Shown: one piece after another, positions 52,749 to 62,305 of the stretch
How positions within the stretch are numbered: the stretch's first letter is position 1
How the letters are laid out: each line of letters opens with the position of its first letter
From: Thalassomonas actiniarum
GTDB taxonomy: Bacteria > Pseudomonadota > Gammaproteobacteria > Enterobacterales > Alteromonadaceae
DNA length: 64,000 bases
Assembly (NCBI RefSeq): GCF_000948975.2
Contig: NZ_CP059735.1
Span: forward strand, 1,240,001 to 1,304,000
Direction of reading: 5' to 3'
The notes under the pieces: model-generated
The model's input: only the letters and a program-made list of their open reading frames with translations
Database searches by the model: none
Told to the model about the DNA's origin: nothing
Made by a program: the position numbers and the translations under genes

Positions 52749-53636
52749 ATGAAAAAAATACTTATCGGATTAATATCCACTGTACTTAGCTGCAATGTTA
52801 CGGCAGCTTTGCTTTCTCTAGAAATTTATCAATCTGAGTTATTTCAACAATCGGCTGGACCAAGTGAAGTGCTCGCATCAAGCGACACTCCTTATAGGGT
52901 TGATGTGAATTTTGAGCCTCTTATTTATGATTATTTCCCTTCTTCTAATTCATTTGATCTTTATGGTAGTGAGGCACAGATTATTGGCCAGATGGATACT
53001 GAATATCAATCTTACTTCATTGACTTCTTTGGTTATAATCATGAATACTTGCAAGATTTCAATACCAGAAGATCTCAATTTGATGCATTAGATATTGCCC
53101 AGACACATGAGGATACATCTTCTGAACTAGTAACATTTTTTAATCGCTTTAACTACTTTGAAGAGCAAAGTAAAGATCCCTTTTATGAATACTATCAAGA
53201 TTCTACGAATGTTACGTTTGAGTTCAGACACAATCGATTCAAAACTCAAGAAGTAAATGGACTTGTTTCAGGGCATTTATTACAAGAAAACTATAGAATT
53301 GACTTCGGTAGAGAGCCTGCGCTGGATTTTTCAAACTTTGATGACTTCGAAGAAGTTTATGCTGCACTAAAACAAGGGGAATTTAATGATAGTAGAGTTA
53401 ATTTAACTCATTATGTTTCATTAATATCTTTTGAACAAACGGATCCTTTAGTTGATGCTATTCATTGCTGGTATTGTGAGGGAGTTACTAAAACATCAGA
53501 TGAATCCCTTATATTTGTAGGAGAAGCCCGCATCACTGAAACTAATGTTGCAGCGGTACCTGAACCTTCAACAAAGTTTATCTTGGTGCTTGGTTTATTG
53601 GCCTTAGTTGGCTTAAATCGACGAAATTACTGTTGA
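52749..53636 (+). CDS. PEP-CTERM-type secreted protein 2
   Basis: 295 residues, the same length as its neighbour and clearly homologous: shared N-terminus MKKI(F/L)(V/I)G, the DFSN(Y/F)DD segment and a CxxCEG motif. It has a canonical tail: VPEPS, a hydrophobic helix (FILVLGLLALVGL) and NRRN. The last ~40 bp before both starts are nearly identical, so the pair arose by tandem duplication and diverged. Function unknown. Confidence 0.78.
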   Translation: MKKILIGLISTVLSCNVTAALLSLEIYQSELFQQSAGPSEVLASSDTPYRVDVNFEPLIYDYFPSSNSFDLYGSEAQIIGQMDTEYQSYFIDFFGYNHEYLQDFNTRRSQFDALDIAQTHEDTSSELVTFFNRFNYFEEQSKDPFYEYYQDSTNVTFEFRHNRFKTQEVNGLVSGHLLQENYRIDFGREPALDFSNFDDFEEVYAALKQGEFNDSRVNLTHYVSLISFEQTDPLVDAIHCWYCEGVTKTSDESLIFVGEARITETNVAAVPEPSTKFILVLGLLALVGLNRRNYC

Positions 53637-53703
53637 TACTTAGCGAATTATTTTCTTTCCTCAGTTATTATCAATATTGATTTTTTAACCCAAAGGTAAG
53701 TTA

Positions 53704-53743
53704 AGCATGATGGTCGCTAGCTATAGAGTATGGTCATCATGCT
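53704..53743 (+). terminator. Hairpin after PEP-CTERM gene 2
   Basis: AGCATGATG at 53704-53712 pairs with CATCATGCT at 53735-53743. No T-run follows, so termination is uncertain. The rest of the ~330-bp gap before the transporter is AT-rich without genes. Confidence 0.4.
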
Positions 53744-53965
53744 AATCGAAGAAGTATTTCGCAATTTTTCCTCTTTTTCCGGGGGACTCTTATGGTGAGC
53801 TTTATTTATGAAAGGTATTTATTTTTTATAGTAATTTATTCTTTACAGTTTTAATCATAGTTAATAATCGCGAAAATAAGAAAAATCTCGTAATAAGCCT
53901 ATTTTTTTAGCGCCACATTAAGTAAATTAACTCCGCTTTTAAATAATAATAAAGATGAAAATGTC

Positions 53966-55312
53966 ATGAGTGTGTCTAGAGGCGGGTTCAGCTCGCGTAT
54001 TGGTTTTATTATGGCGGCGGCAGGCTCTGCCGTAGGTTTAGGAAATATCTGGGGCTTTCCCACCCAAACAGCAGGAAATGGAGGTGCTGCTTTTGTTTTA
54101 GTTTATCTGGTGCTGGCGTTCTGTCTGGCGTATCCCGCTTTTATGGCGGAGTTATTAATCGGCCGTTACGGACAGGCAAACGCGGTAACTTCGCTGCAAA
54201 AAATGTCTAAGCGTCCCTGGCAGAAACACTTTGCCTTTGTCGTCGGTTTTGGCGGTATTATCTGTGCCTCCCTGATTTTAAGTTTTTACGGTATTATTGC
54301 CGGCTGGATGATGTCGTATGCGGTAGAGCCTGTGTTTACCGTTGTTGGTCTAAGCTCGGTTGCCGAGTGGGTGATAACCCAGGATCTTCTCCGTAACTTG
54401 CTCTTTACCGTGCTCTTTATGTTTATGACCGTTTATATTATCCGCCGCGGAGTCGAGCAGGGGATTGAAAAATGGTCGAAGCGCCTGATGCCTATGATGC
54501 TGGCGCTGTTGGTGTTATTGATCATTTATGTGGTTAACCAAGAAGGTGCCAGTGAAGGTCTGCAGGCCTACCTTAATCCGGATATTTCCCGGGTGCTGGA
54601 ACCCGATTTACTGGTCAGTGCTTTAGGGCAGGCGTTTTTCTCCCTGTCGCTGGGTACCAGTGTGATGGTGATCTACGGCTCTTATATTTCCAAAAAAGAG
54701 AACCTGGTGACCTTAGGGGCGCAGGTAACCTTAATTGATGTCAGCATCGCTTTCTTAGCCGGTTTGCTGATTATTCCTGCCATGTACGTGGCTCAGGCGC
54801 AGGGCGTGGCGATTTTTGCCGAAGACGGTAGTTTGATCTCAGGTTCCAGCCTGGTGTTTACCGTGTTGCCGACCCTGTTTGATTCTATGGGACAAATGGG
54901 CTTGTTTATCGGTTTTGCCTTTTTTGTCCTGATGAGCATTGCTGCGCTGACTTCTTCAATTTCTATGCTTGAAGGGCCGGTATCTTACGCGGTAGAGCGT
55001 CATAATATGGCCCGGGAAAAAGCAACCACTTTCATCGGTCTGGTGATTTTACTGATCAGTATCGTTATTGTGGTCAACATTTCTTTTATGCTGGATCTGG
55101 TGGCTATGATCGCTACACAATACGGTCAGCCTATTATTGCCATGCTGTGTTGTGTTTTTGTCGGTTGGATTTGGCAGCGTAATGAGCTATTAAACGAAAT
55201 TAAACTGGGCAATGAAACCGTAGAAAACAGCTTGTTCTGGAAGGTTTGGCCTGTGTATACCAAGTTTGTTTGTCCTGTGGCGATTGCTATGGTGTTTATC
55301 CACTCGCTGTAA
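53966..55312 (+). CDS. Sodium-dependent neurotransmitter-type (NSS/SLC6) transporter
   Basis: 448 residues with about eleven membrane helices. The N-terminal segment (SRIGFIMAAAGSAVGLGNIWGFP) is the NSS family signature containing Na+ and substrate contacts. It imports amino acids or similar amines with Na+. It lacks the twelfth helix, as many bacterial members do. It has its own terminator shared with the converging thioredoxin gene. Confidence 0.9.
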   Translation: MSVSRGGFSSRIGFIMAAAGSAVGLGNIWGFPTQTAGNGGAAFVLVYLVLAFCLAYPAFMAELLIGRYGQANAVTSLQKMSKRPWQKHFAFVVGFGGIICASLILSFYGIIAGWMMSYAVEPVFTVVGLSSVAEWVITQDLLRNLLFTVLFMFMTVYIIRRGVEQGIEKWSKRLMPMMLALLVLLIIYVVNQEGASEGLQAYLNPDISRVLEPDLLVSALGQAFFSLSLGTSVMVIYGSYISKKENLVTLGAQVTLIDVSIAFLAGLLIIPAMYVAQAQGVAIFAEDGSLISGSSLVFTVLPTLFDSMGQMGLFIGFAFFVLMSIAALTSSISMLEGPVSYAVERHNMAREKATTFIGLVILLISIVIVVNISFMLDLVAMIATQYGQPIIAMLCCVFVGWIWQRNELLNEIKLGNETVENSLFWKVWPVYTKFVCPVAIAMVFIHSL

Positions 55313-55354
55313 AGGTGAGTCATTTAGTAAAAGCTAAGTAAAAATAGAAGAAAT

Positions 55355-55386
55355 AGCCGCTGTTAACTTTAACGTTAACAGCGGCT
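55355..55386. terminator. Bidirectional terminator
   Basis: AGCCGCTGTTAAC at 55355-55367 pairs perfectly with 55374-55386, with T-rich ends on both strands. It serves the transporter (+) and thioredoxin (-) genes. Confidence 0.85.
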
Positions 55387-55419
55387 TAATTTTACTTATG
55401 ACTTTGTCGTCACTGCCTT

Positions 55420-55755
55420 TTATTCACCGACAAAGGTACGAACCTGGGATACTGAGGCGGCACCTACCTGGGTATTAACCACTTCACCGTTTTCAACCAA
55501 CAATAAAGTCGGGATGCCGCGGATACCAAATTTGGCCATTAACTCCTGGGCGTTATCGGCATCTACCTTAACTACCTTCAACTGAGGTTGTTCTTCGGCT
55601 ATTTGCTCGACTACCGGGGCGATCATTTTGCAGGGCTGGCACCAGGGGGCATAAAAATCTACCAGCACTTTACCGCCGTGCTGATTCACTTCCTGCTCAA
55701 AGCTCTCTGCGGTAATTTCTTTTACGATATGCTCTTTTACTGCTGCTGTTGTCAT
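55420..55755 (-). CDS. Thioredoxin-family protein with WCQPC active site
   Basis: 111 residues with the thioredoxin fold and active site APWCQPCK at about 37-44; the second residue of the CxxC pair is Gln instead of the usual Gly. The cis-Pro segment (RGIPTLLL) is intact. It reduces disulfides in the cytoplasm; the Gln may shift its redox potential. It is read divergently from a LysR regulator that may control it. Confidence 0.88.
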   Translation of the reverse strand: MTTAAVKEHIVKEITAESFEQEVNQHGGKVLVDFYAPWCQPCKMIAPVVEQIAEEQPQLKVVKVDADNAQELMAKFGIRGIPTLLLVENGEVVNTQVGAASVSQVRTFVGE

Positions 55756-55893
55756 CTTCTTTTACTCACTTCAATTGTCTGTTGATGGCGGCCAGTGTAA
55801 ACAAGTTGTGCTTTTTTGATTAGTGGGGTTTAATGAAAAAGATTGTTCTATTTTTAGAACAAAATATAGAAACGAACGATACAGGATGGAAAT

Positions 55894-56778
55894 ATGCATC
55901 AGGCAAGCTTGGATGATTATTTATACTTTGTCACCTTAGTTGAATCCGGCTCTTTTACCAAAGCGGCGGCTGAGCTGGGCATGCCTAAATCTAAACTCAG
56001 TCGTCATATTGCCCAGCTGGAACAACAACTTGGCAGTCAGTTGTTGGTGCGCAGCACCCGTCGCCAGGCCCTGACTGAAGCGGGGCAGGTGTTATACCGT
56101 TTGTGCAAACCCCATACCGAAGAGTTATCTAAGGTTGAAGAAGAGTTAGGAGCATTGATCAGCCAGCCTAAAGGAAAACTCAATCTGTTATTGCCGTTGG
56201 AGTTCTTTAATCAGGTCATGAGCGCCTTACTGGCAGAGTTTGCTGTGTTATACCCGCAGATCAGCATTTTTTGCCACCAGTACTCGGGGGCTATGCCGCA
56301 AACAGATCTGAAATATGATTTGATCTTTGCCCTGCATGAAGATGAGTTGCCGGCATCGGATTGGGTCGCCAGGACCTTGCTCAGTTTTCCACAATCTATT
56401 TACGCCTCCGGTGATTATGATGCAAGCCATTTGTCAGCGCCGGAAGATTTGCAAAATGAGATGGCTATTCTGGCAGCAGCTAACCAGCCCTGGTTATTTC
56501 GGGGGCGGGATACTACGCAAAGCGTGCCGGTACATGGCCGGATAGTACTGGCCAGCCCTGAAATGCAGCTGGGGGCAGCCATGCGCAACCTGGGGCTGGC
56601 AAAACTGCCTGATTATGTGGTGCAGCTCGCGGGGGAAAAGCAGAGCTTACAGCGCATCTCCCTTAGCAAGCAGCCAGTTGCCCAGCAGTTGACTGTGATG
56701 TATCAAAGCCGCAGCATCCCGGCGAAAACCCGGGCTTTTCTCGATTATTTTCAGAGTAAGATAGGTTGCTTGTCTTAG
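55894..56778 (+). CDS. LysR-family transcriptional regulator
   Basis: 294 residues. The N-terminal winged helix-turn-helix (about 5-62: FVTLVESGSFTKAAAELGMPKSKLSRHIAQLEQQLG) is followed by a substrate-binding effector domain. It belongs to the CrgA/DsdC-like AaeR group by its first 60 residues. Divergent from the thioredoxin gene; the shared 138-bp gap probably holds its operator. Confidence 0.85.
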   Translation: MHQASLDDYLYFVTLVESGSFTKAAAELGMPKSKLSRHIAQLEQQLGSQLLVRSTRRQALTEAGQVLYRLCKPHTEELSKVEEELGALISQPKGKLNLLLPLEFFNQVMSALLAEFAVLYPQISIFCHQYSGAMPQTDLKYDLIFALHEDELPASDWVARTLLSFPQSIYASGDYDASHLSAPEDLQNEMAILAAANQPWLFRGRDTTQSVPVHGRIVLASPEMQLGAAMRNLGLAKLPDYVVQLAGEKQSLQRISLSKQPVAQQLTVMYQSRSIPAKTRAFLDYFQSKIGCLS

Positions 56779-56815
56779 TTTAAGCTTAAGCCTTGCCTTT
56801 AGCTTAAACACGAGG

Positions 56816-57505
56816 TTAAAGCTTAGGCCAGTTCAGTAACCAGGGAGGGCCAATATCGAGCAGTTTATTGCTGAAATCGGCCTGGACAAATTCCTGGCCG
56901 TTAGTTGGCGGGCAAATGAAACTGAATTCCTCGTTATTCAAGGTAAAACGCAGGGCGTAGGCATGCAAATAGCCGCGATCACCGCTGGCTTGCGGGTAGT
57001 AATGGCTGTCGCCCAAAATCGGGGCGCTGATACTGCTCAGTGCCACCCGTATCTGGTGGGTTTTGCCGGAATGGGGTTTGACAACATATAAACGTTTACC
57101 GCCTCCCAGGGCATAAGAGAAAAACTGGCTGATGGCCGGGTTTTCTGTGGTGCGCAGCAGCTTCCAGCTACCGCGGCGGCTTTTTGCCATATCGCCTTTG
57201 ATCAAACCTTGTTTCTTATTGGGTTTTTTATCGCTCAGTGCCAGGTAGTACTTTTCCACCTGATGGGCGGCAAACATTTGCTGAAAAGCCTGCGCACTGC
57301 TCAGGGTCTTGGCAAAGATCACTAAACCCGAAGTCATTTTATCCAATCGGTGTACCGGATAGAGCTCACTTTGCTTAAGCTGTGCCTTAACCTGGTTAAA
57401 CAGTCCCTGGCCTAAATTGTCTTCGTCATGGAAGTTAACCCCGGCGGCTTTATCCACCACTAAAAAATCGGGGTAGTCGGCAACTAAGGTGAATTCACTA
57501 CTCAT
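56816..57505 (-). CDS. RluA-family pseudouridine synthase
   Basis: 229 residues with the catalytic motif HRLDKMTSGL (Asp about residue 53) and KTHQIRVALSSI later. It fits the short TIGR01621-type group without an S4 domain. It converts uridine to pseudouridine in RNA; the target is unknown. The gene starts just after the stop of the antiporter gene. Confidence 0.85.
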   Translation of the reverse strand: MSSEFTLVADYPDFLVVDKAAGVNFHDEDNLGQGLFNQVKAQLKQSELYPVHRLDKMTSGLVIFAKTLSSAQAFQQMFAAHQVEKYYLALSDKKPNKKQGLIKGDMAKSRRGSWKLLRTTENPAISQFFSYALGGGKRLYVVKPHSGKTHQIRVALSSISAPILGDSHYYPQASGDRGYLHAYALRFTLNNEEFSFICPPTNGQEFVQADFSNKLLDIGPPWLLNWPKL

Positions 57506-57506
57506 G

Positions 57507-58865
57507 TCAGAAGCTCAGGCCAACTAAAGTGTAAAGTACCAGGGTGGCCGCACCAGCTGTCAGGGCGTAGGGCAGCTGGGTTTTTACATGCTCGAAGTGA
57601 TCACAGCCGCTGGCAATGGAAGCGACGACTGTGGTATCAGAAATCGGCGAGGCGTGATCGCCGAAGATGCCGCCGCCTAAAACCGCTGCCACCAGAAAAT
57701 GCACCGGCAAGCCGGTTTGTGCAGCCACAGGTACCGCAATCGGGATCAATATTGCAAAAGTTGCCCAGGAAGTGCCGGTAGCAAAGGCCATAATGGCGGC
57801 GGCGATAAAAATGATCGGCGCCATCAAAAACAGCGGTACTTCGACATGCATCAGCTGGCTGACATAAATGCCGGTGCCCAGGGCCTTTATGGCATCGCCA
57901 AAGGCAAAAGACAACACCAGGATAGCTACCGGCAACAGCATGTAGCGTATTCCTTCAATTGAGATTTTAATAACCTCTTTCATGGTCATCAGGTGGTAAA
58001 GCTTGATCAGGGCAATGAGTAACACCAGGGCGCTGATAATGGCCCAGAAAACGGAGAAAGAGCCTGAGCCGCGACGGATATCGCCATTGCCGGTAACCCA
58101 GAGCAAGGCCAGGGTGATGCCGAGTAAGGCAATAAACGGCAACCACATTACCCGTGCCGGGGCGACCCGGGAGCTAAATTCCGGCTGGGTTAAGCCATTG
58201 CCCACGGCGGCATTTTTCATCGGGCCGTATACTTTACCGGAAAAGGCGGTGTAATAAGCCAATGCTACGGCGATAATGGCATAAAAATTAAAGCCTATGG
58301 TGCCGATCAAGATGCCCACGGGATCTTCGAAAGAATAGCCATCCAATAACCCAAGTACGTAGGCGCCCCAACCGTTTACCAGGATCAGTATGCTGATGGG
58401 GGCGCAGGTGGAGTCGAGTAAATAGGCCAGACGCGCCCGGCTCATTTTGTGCTGATCAAACAGTTGCTGACTGGCCATGCCGCCGGTAAACATACTCAAG
58501 TTGGTATCGGTAAAAATGCTGGTGCCGATAATGGTCGGTAGCAGGCTTGCCTGGCGGGAGTTTCTCACCAGCTTCAAGGCCGACAGGTGGTTGATAAAGC
58601 CGTTGACAGCGCCGGAGGCATTCATGAGTTTCACCAGGGCGCCGATCAGCAGGCTGAAAGTGATGATATAGACATTGCCCAGTGAGGAAAAAACTGCAGT
58701 AAGGCCTTCAAAACTGCCGACAACGCCGGTTAGCGGCTGCCACTTGGCCACCATTATCTGGCACAGCACCAAAGCGCACAGTAAAGCCAGCAGGGCACTC
58801 TTGCGCCAGATGGCGATAGCAATGGCAACAACCGGCGGTAGTAAACTTAAGACACTATCTTGCAT
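57507..58865 (-). CDS. NhaC-family Na+/H+ antiporter
   Basis: 452 residues with about eleven membrane helices. GIFGDHASPISDTTVVASIASGCDHF is the NhaC-type signature near the C-terminus, and FATGTSWATFAILIP is also conserved. It exchanges Na+ (or a metabolite) for protons at the inner membrane. It is upstream of and coupled to the pseudouridine synthase gene, probably by chance. Confidence 0.88.
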   Translation of the reverse strand: MQDSVLSLLPPVVAIAIAIWRKSALLALLCALVLCQIMVAKWQPLTGVVGSFEGLTAVFSSLGNVYIITFSLLIGALVKLMNASGAVNGFINHLSALKLVRNSRQASLLPTIIGTSIFTDTNLSMFTGGMASQQLFDQHKMSRARLAYLLDSTCAPISILILVNGWGAYVLGLLDGYSFEDPVGILIGTIGFNFYAIIAVALAYYTAFSGKVYGPMKNAAVGNGLTQPEFSSRVAPARVMWLPFIALLGITLALLWVTGNGDIRRGSGSFSVFWAIISALVLLIALIKLYHLMTMKEVIKISIEGIRYMLLPVAILVLSFAFGDAIKALGTGIYVSQLMHVEVPLFLMAPIIFIAAAIMAFATGTSWATFAILIPIAVPVAAQTGLPVHFLVAAVLGGGIFGDHASPISDTTVVASIASGCDHFEHVKTQLPYALTAGAATLVLYTLVGLSF

Positions 58866-59230
58866 TGTTTTTCTTCTTATTAAATGGACCAGCGAACTCA
58901 GGTGTTTTGCACACTCGGTTATTTTTGCCGGGTTATTGATTTGACTGGGGATTTTCGCCCGTTTTCAGCCTTTATTTGCATTATTCTCTCATTGAACGCA
59001 AGAAATGGCTATCAAGAATCTCGATGGCGAGAGATAATAGCGGGGCAGTTGTCTGTATTTACGAAGATATTTGTAATTATTTTATCGTCTCTACGGTCAG
59101 GTACTGCTTAGGATAGCAATGTTTTGTTACTTTACTAGGGGTAAATAAATGTCGGCTATCATTGAAAAGCTTAGCGCTATCCCTTAAATAGAGGATATCT
59201 TTTGCAAAACTATTTGCTCCGGGAGTGATT
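58866..59230. other. Intergenic region between the antiporter and gshA
   Basis: About 365 bp between divergent genes. No operator or hairpin stood out. Short open frames here lack protein character. Confidence 0.45.
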
Positions 59231-60796
59231 TTGTCATCTTTTAACGATTATATTGTGGCCTTTAATCAGCAGGCTTATTTACCGTCTTTAACCGGTATTG
59301 GCCGGGGGATTGAGCGGGAAGCACTCCGGGTGCTGCCTGAAGGTAAATTATCTGAAAAGCCGCATGCTTATGATATCGGCTCGGCATTGACACACCCGAA
59401 TATCACCACGGATTACTCGGAAACCTTACTGGAGTTTATTACCCCGGTGAGTTTTGAGCCGGAAACGGCGATTGCACAATTGCAGGATATCCAAAAATTC
59501 ACCTTAAAGCAGATTGACGGTGAATTGCTATGGCCACTGAGCATGCCTTGTTTTGTGAATGACGCCGATAAAATTCCGCTGGCGCAATACGGCACATCCA
59601 ATATCGGCCGGATGAAAAACACTTACCGCCAGGGCTTGAAAAACCGCTATGGCAGTATGATGCAGGTGATCGCCGGGATACATTTTAATTTTTCATTTTC
59701 CAGGGATTTCTGGAAAAACCTGCAAAAAATTGATAACAACAGCGATAACCTGGATGACTTTATCTCAGACCGTTATTTTGCCCTGATCCGCAACTATAAG
59801 CGTTTTTGCTGGTTGATCCCCTATTTATACGGTAGTTCTCCGGTGATCTGCTCTTCGTTTTTGCAAAACAAACCCCAGCAGCTGCCTTTTAAAAAATCCG
59901 GCAGCGGCTATTTGTATTTAGAGCATGCCACTTCGTTGCGCATGAGTGATTTGGGTTATACCAACAGCGCCCAGTCGGCTTTGCACATTTGTTATAACAG
60001 TCTGGACGGTTATGTGGCCGGGGTACAGGAAGCTATCGGCCTGAGTTCGGATGAGTTTTCAGAAATCGGCGTCAAAGTCAACGGCGAATACCGCCAGCTT
60101 AACGGCAATATCCTGCAGATTGAAAATGAGCTTTATGCCCCTATCCGGCCCAAACGGGTGGCTGAATCCGGAGAGAAACCGTCTGAGGCGCTCCAGCGCA
60201 GGGGCGTGGAATACATAGAAGTCAGGGCACTGGATATCAATCCTTTTGTCGATACCGGTATCAGCCTTGAGCAGATTTATTTTTTAGATATCTTTCTCAC
60301 CTATTGTGCCTTGCTGCCTAATCCGGGATTAGATGCCGCGACCCAAAAGGTCTTTGAAGGCAATATGGATGAGGTGGTGCTGCGCGGACGTGATCCGGCC
60401 TTGTTGTTACATGACGGCGACCAGGAAAAATCCCTGGTGCAATGGGGCAATGAAATTTTCAAGGATTTAACTCAGGTGGCTTGCTTGCTGGATAAGGCCA
60501 ACAACAGTAATAGCTATCAGAAGTCGGTTACCGAGGAGTTGGCTAAAATTAACAACCCGGATTTGACTCCGTCGGCCCGTTTAGTGGATTTAGTGGTTAA
60601 CCAGGGCAAAAGCCTGACCAAGTTTGCCCTGTCATCTGCCATCAACTACCGGGCATCACAGCTGGAGAACGGCTATCAGTTTTATAATGAAAATACTTTT
60701 GTTGCCAGTGTTGCCAAATCACATCAGGATCAGGCGGAAATCGAAGCCAGTGACGTGTTAAGTTACGATGACTTTCTAAAGGATTATTTCGCCTGA
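59231..60796 (+). CDS. gshA: Glutamate-cysteine ligase
   Basis: 521 residues from a TTG start chosen because GGGAG lies 5 bp upstream; a GTG at 59225 overlaps that site. The E. coli-type fold is recognised by GIGRGIEREALRV, PNITTDYSETLLEFITP and YVEVRALDINPF-like EYIEVRALDINPF. It makes gamma-glutamylcysteine, the first step of glutathione synthesis. It converges on the tandem repeat array downstream. Confidence 0.93.
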   Translation: MSSFNDYIVAFNQQAYLPSLTGIGRGIEREALRVLPEGKLSEKPHAYDIGSALTHPNITTDYSETLLEFITPVSFEPETAIAQLQDIQKFTLKQIDGELLWPLSMPCFVNDADKIPLAQYGTSNIGRMKNTYRQGLKNRYGSMMQVIAGIHFNFSFSRDFWKNLQKIDNNSDNLDDFISDRYFALIRNYKRFCWLIPYLYGSSPVICSSFLQNKPQQLPFKKSGSGYLYLEHATSLRMSDLGYTNSAQSALHICYNSLDGYVAGVQEAIGLSSDEFSEIGVKVNGEYRQLNGNILQIENELYAPIRPKRVAESGEKPSEALQRRGVEYIEVRALDINPFVDTGISLEQIYFLDIFLTYCALLPNPGLDAATQKVFEGNMDEVVLRGRDPALLLHDGDQEKSLVQWGNEIFKDLTQVACLLDKANNSNSYQKSVTEELAKINNPDLTPSARLVDLVVNQGKSLTKFALSSAINYRASQLENGYQFYNENTFVASVAKSHQDQAEIEASDVLSYDDFLKDYFA

Positions 60797-60988
60797 TAAC
60801 GGGCAGATATCAGATGTGAATAAATACTTTGCATTTAATATCTTTACCTTGCCAATCAGTATCTTTTAAGCCGGGACGAGGACGGTCGTGATTTTGCAAT
60901 TGCTTTGTCCAGGGCGCGGTTTTTGTCTTTATACCCTTGTAAAGCGGATTTTTCCGGCACTTATTGAACCGGGACGATAAAATAAGGC

Positions 60989-61090
60989 AAAAAAAAGCGC
61001 GTTATAAAAACGCGCGCTTTGTTCATAAAACATAAAAATCACTAAGGGAAATAGAAGTCTCTCAATCTTCATACCGTTAGTATGAGTCGG
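60989..61090 (-). ncRNA. Candidate small RNA, unit 1
   Basis: On the minus strand a 5' hairpin (TCATAC...GTATGA, 61069-61085) is followed by a core complementary to 61038-61056. A terminator ends it: GCGCGTT-loop-AACGCGC (60997-61015) and then eight T (60989-60996). No open frame fits. The 5' end is a guess. Confidence 0.5.
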
Positions 61091-61159
61091 TGAAAATCGA
61101 TAAGTTCATTCCTATTTAACTTTTTTATTTTTCCCCGACCGGGCGAAAAAGTATCAGAC

Positions 61160-61258
61160 AAAAAAAAGCGCGTTATAAAAACGCGCGTCATATGTAATAA
61201 ACATAAATCACTAAGGGAAATAGAAGTCTCTCAATCTTCATACCTTAATATGAGTCGG
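61160..61258 (-). ncRNA. Candidate small RNA, unit 2
   Basis: Same layout as unit 1: 5' hairpin at 61238-61253, core at 61207-61225, terminator stem at 61168-61186 and T-run at 61160-61167 on the minus strand. Confidence 0.5.
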
Positions 61259-61334
61259 TGAATAGCGATAAGTTCATTCCTGATAAAACTTTTTTCATTT
61301 TATTTTTCCACCAGCCGGGTGAAAAGTATCAGGC

Positions 61335-61415
61335 AAAAAAAAGCGCGTTATAAAAACGCGCATTATATGTAATAAACATAAATCACTAAGGGAAATAAAA
61401 ATCTCTCGTAAAGTA
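61335..61415 (-). ncRNA. Candidate small RNA, unit 3
   Basis: Core at 61382-61400 and terminator at 61335-61361 match units 1 and 2, but the 5' hairpin is missing and the upstream sequence differs. Confidence 0.45.
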
Positions 61416-61622
61416 GGAGTGAGCAGCTGCAATAAAGTTCATTTTAAATTGCCAGCCGGGGAAAAGTTTTCTCTATTTGTGATAGAAGTATCTGTAACCG
61501 GGGAAAAGCAGTGCCTTGAGTACCGACCTTTAAAAGGCTTGTCGCAAGTTAATTGATTTTCCACCTGTATTTTTATTTTTAATCTGGCATCATGCGGGTA
61601 TATCAGACGAGGGTGACTATTT

Positions 61623-62243
61623 ATGGGTGTTTCTAAATCAGCAATACTTGCTGCTGTCCTGACTGTTAGCTTAGCGGGCTGTGCGACTGCTCCGCCAAAA
61701 AATCCCGAAAATCTTTGTGAGATTTTCAGGGAGCACAGGGACTGGTATTTTGCCGCTAAAGAAGTGAGGGAAAGGTGGGGAGTGCCGATACATGTGCCTA
61801 TGAGTATGATGTATCAGGAAAGCTCATTTAAAGCGGACGCCTTGCCTCCCAGGGATTACCTGCTTGGCTTTATTCCCTGGGGAAGGGTAAGCAGCGCTTA
61901 CGGTTATTCACAGGCGAAAACCATGACCTGGGATGACTATGTCCGTGAAACCGATAACTCCGGCGCCGACCGGGATGATTTTGACGATGCCATCGACTTT
62001 ATGGGCTGGTTTATTTTTAAAACTCAGAAGCTGAACAAGGTATCTAAATGGGATGCCTATGGTCAGTATTTGAATTATCACGAAGGCTGGGGCGGCTATA
62101 AGCGTAAAAGCTACAAAAAGAAGGGCTGGCTGGTTAAGGTGGCGAGAAAAGTCGATAACCGGGCCAAACGATACAGCAGCCAGTTAAAAAGCTGTGAAGC
62201 CGATTTAGATAAGAGCTGGTTATGGCGTTTGCTGTTCGGTTAA
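61623..62243 (+). CDS. Lytic transglycosylase-like lipoprotein
   Basis: 206 residues. A lipoprotein signal ends at LAGC (Cys about 20). The SLT-like domain has the catalytic Glu in MMYQESSFKADA, then SAYGYSQAKTMTWDDY and YHEGWGGY in the expected order. The C-terminus is basic. It would cleave peptidoglycan from the outer-membrane side. The gene has its own terminator at 62271. Confidence 0.83.
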   Translation: MGVSKSAILAAVLTVSLAGCATAPPKNPENLCEIFREHRDWYFAAKEVRERWGVPIHVPMSMMYQESSFKADALPPRDYLLGFIPWGRVSSAYGYSQAKTMTWDDYVRETDNSGADRDDFDDAIDFMGWFIFKTQKLNKVSKWDAYGQYLNYHEGWGGYKRKSYKKKGWLVKVARKVDNRAKRYSSQLKSCEADLDKSWLWRLLFG

Positions 62244-62270
62244 TCCCCGGTTGAATCGCTTATTTTAAGA

Positions 62271-62305
62271 ACCCCGCCAGGCGAACACGCTTTGCGGGGT
62301 TTTTG
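62271..62305 (+). terminator. Terminator after the transglycosylase gene
   Basis: ACCCCGC at 62271-62277 pairs with GCGGGGT at 62294-62300, followed by TTTTTG. Confidence 0.8.

Larger units (their letters stand above)
60985..61470 (-). repeat. Tandem array of three ~173-bp units
   Basis: The units start at about 60985, 61156 and 61331 (terminator-to-terminator distances 171 and 175 bp). Units 1 and 2 agree along nearly their whole length; unit 3 agrees in its first ~80 bp and then diverges. Each contains, on the minus strand, a conserved core and an intrinsic terminator. Remnants of the unit border (CCGGGGAAAAG) also occur after unit 3. Confidence 0.85.

Noticed and set aside
55420-55755. 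Gln in the thioredoxin CxxC as novel
   Set aside because: Active-site variants of this kind are common among bacterial thioredoxin-family proteins.
60985-61361. Tandem units as a CRISPR array
   Set aside because: Units are ~173 bp with few differences between copies; there are no short repeats with unique spacers and no cas genes.
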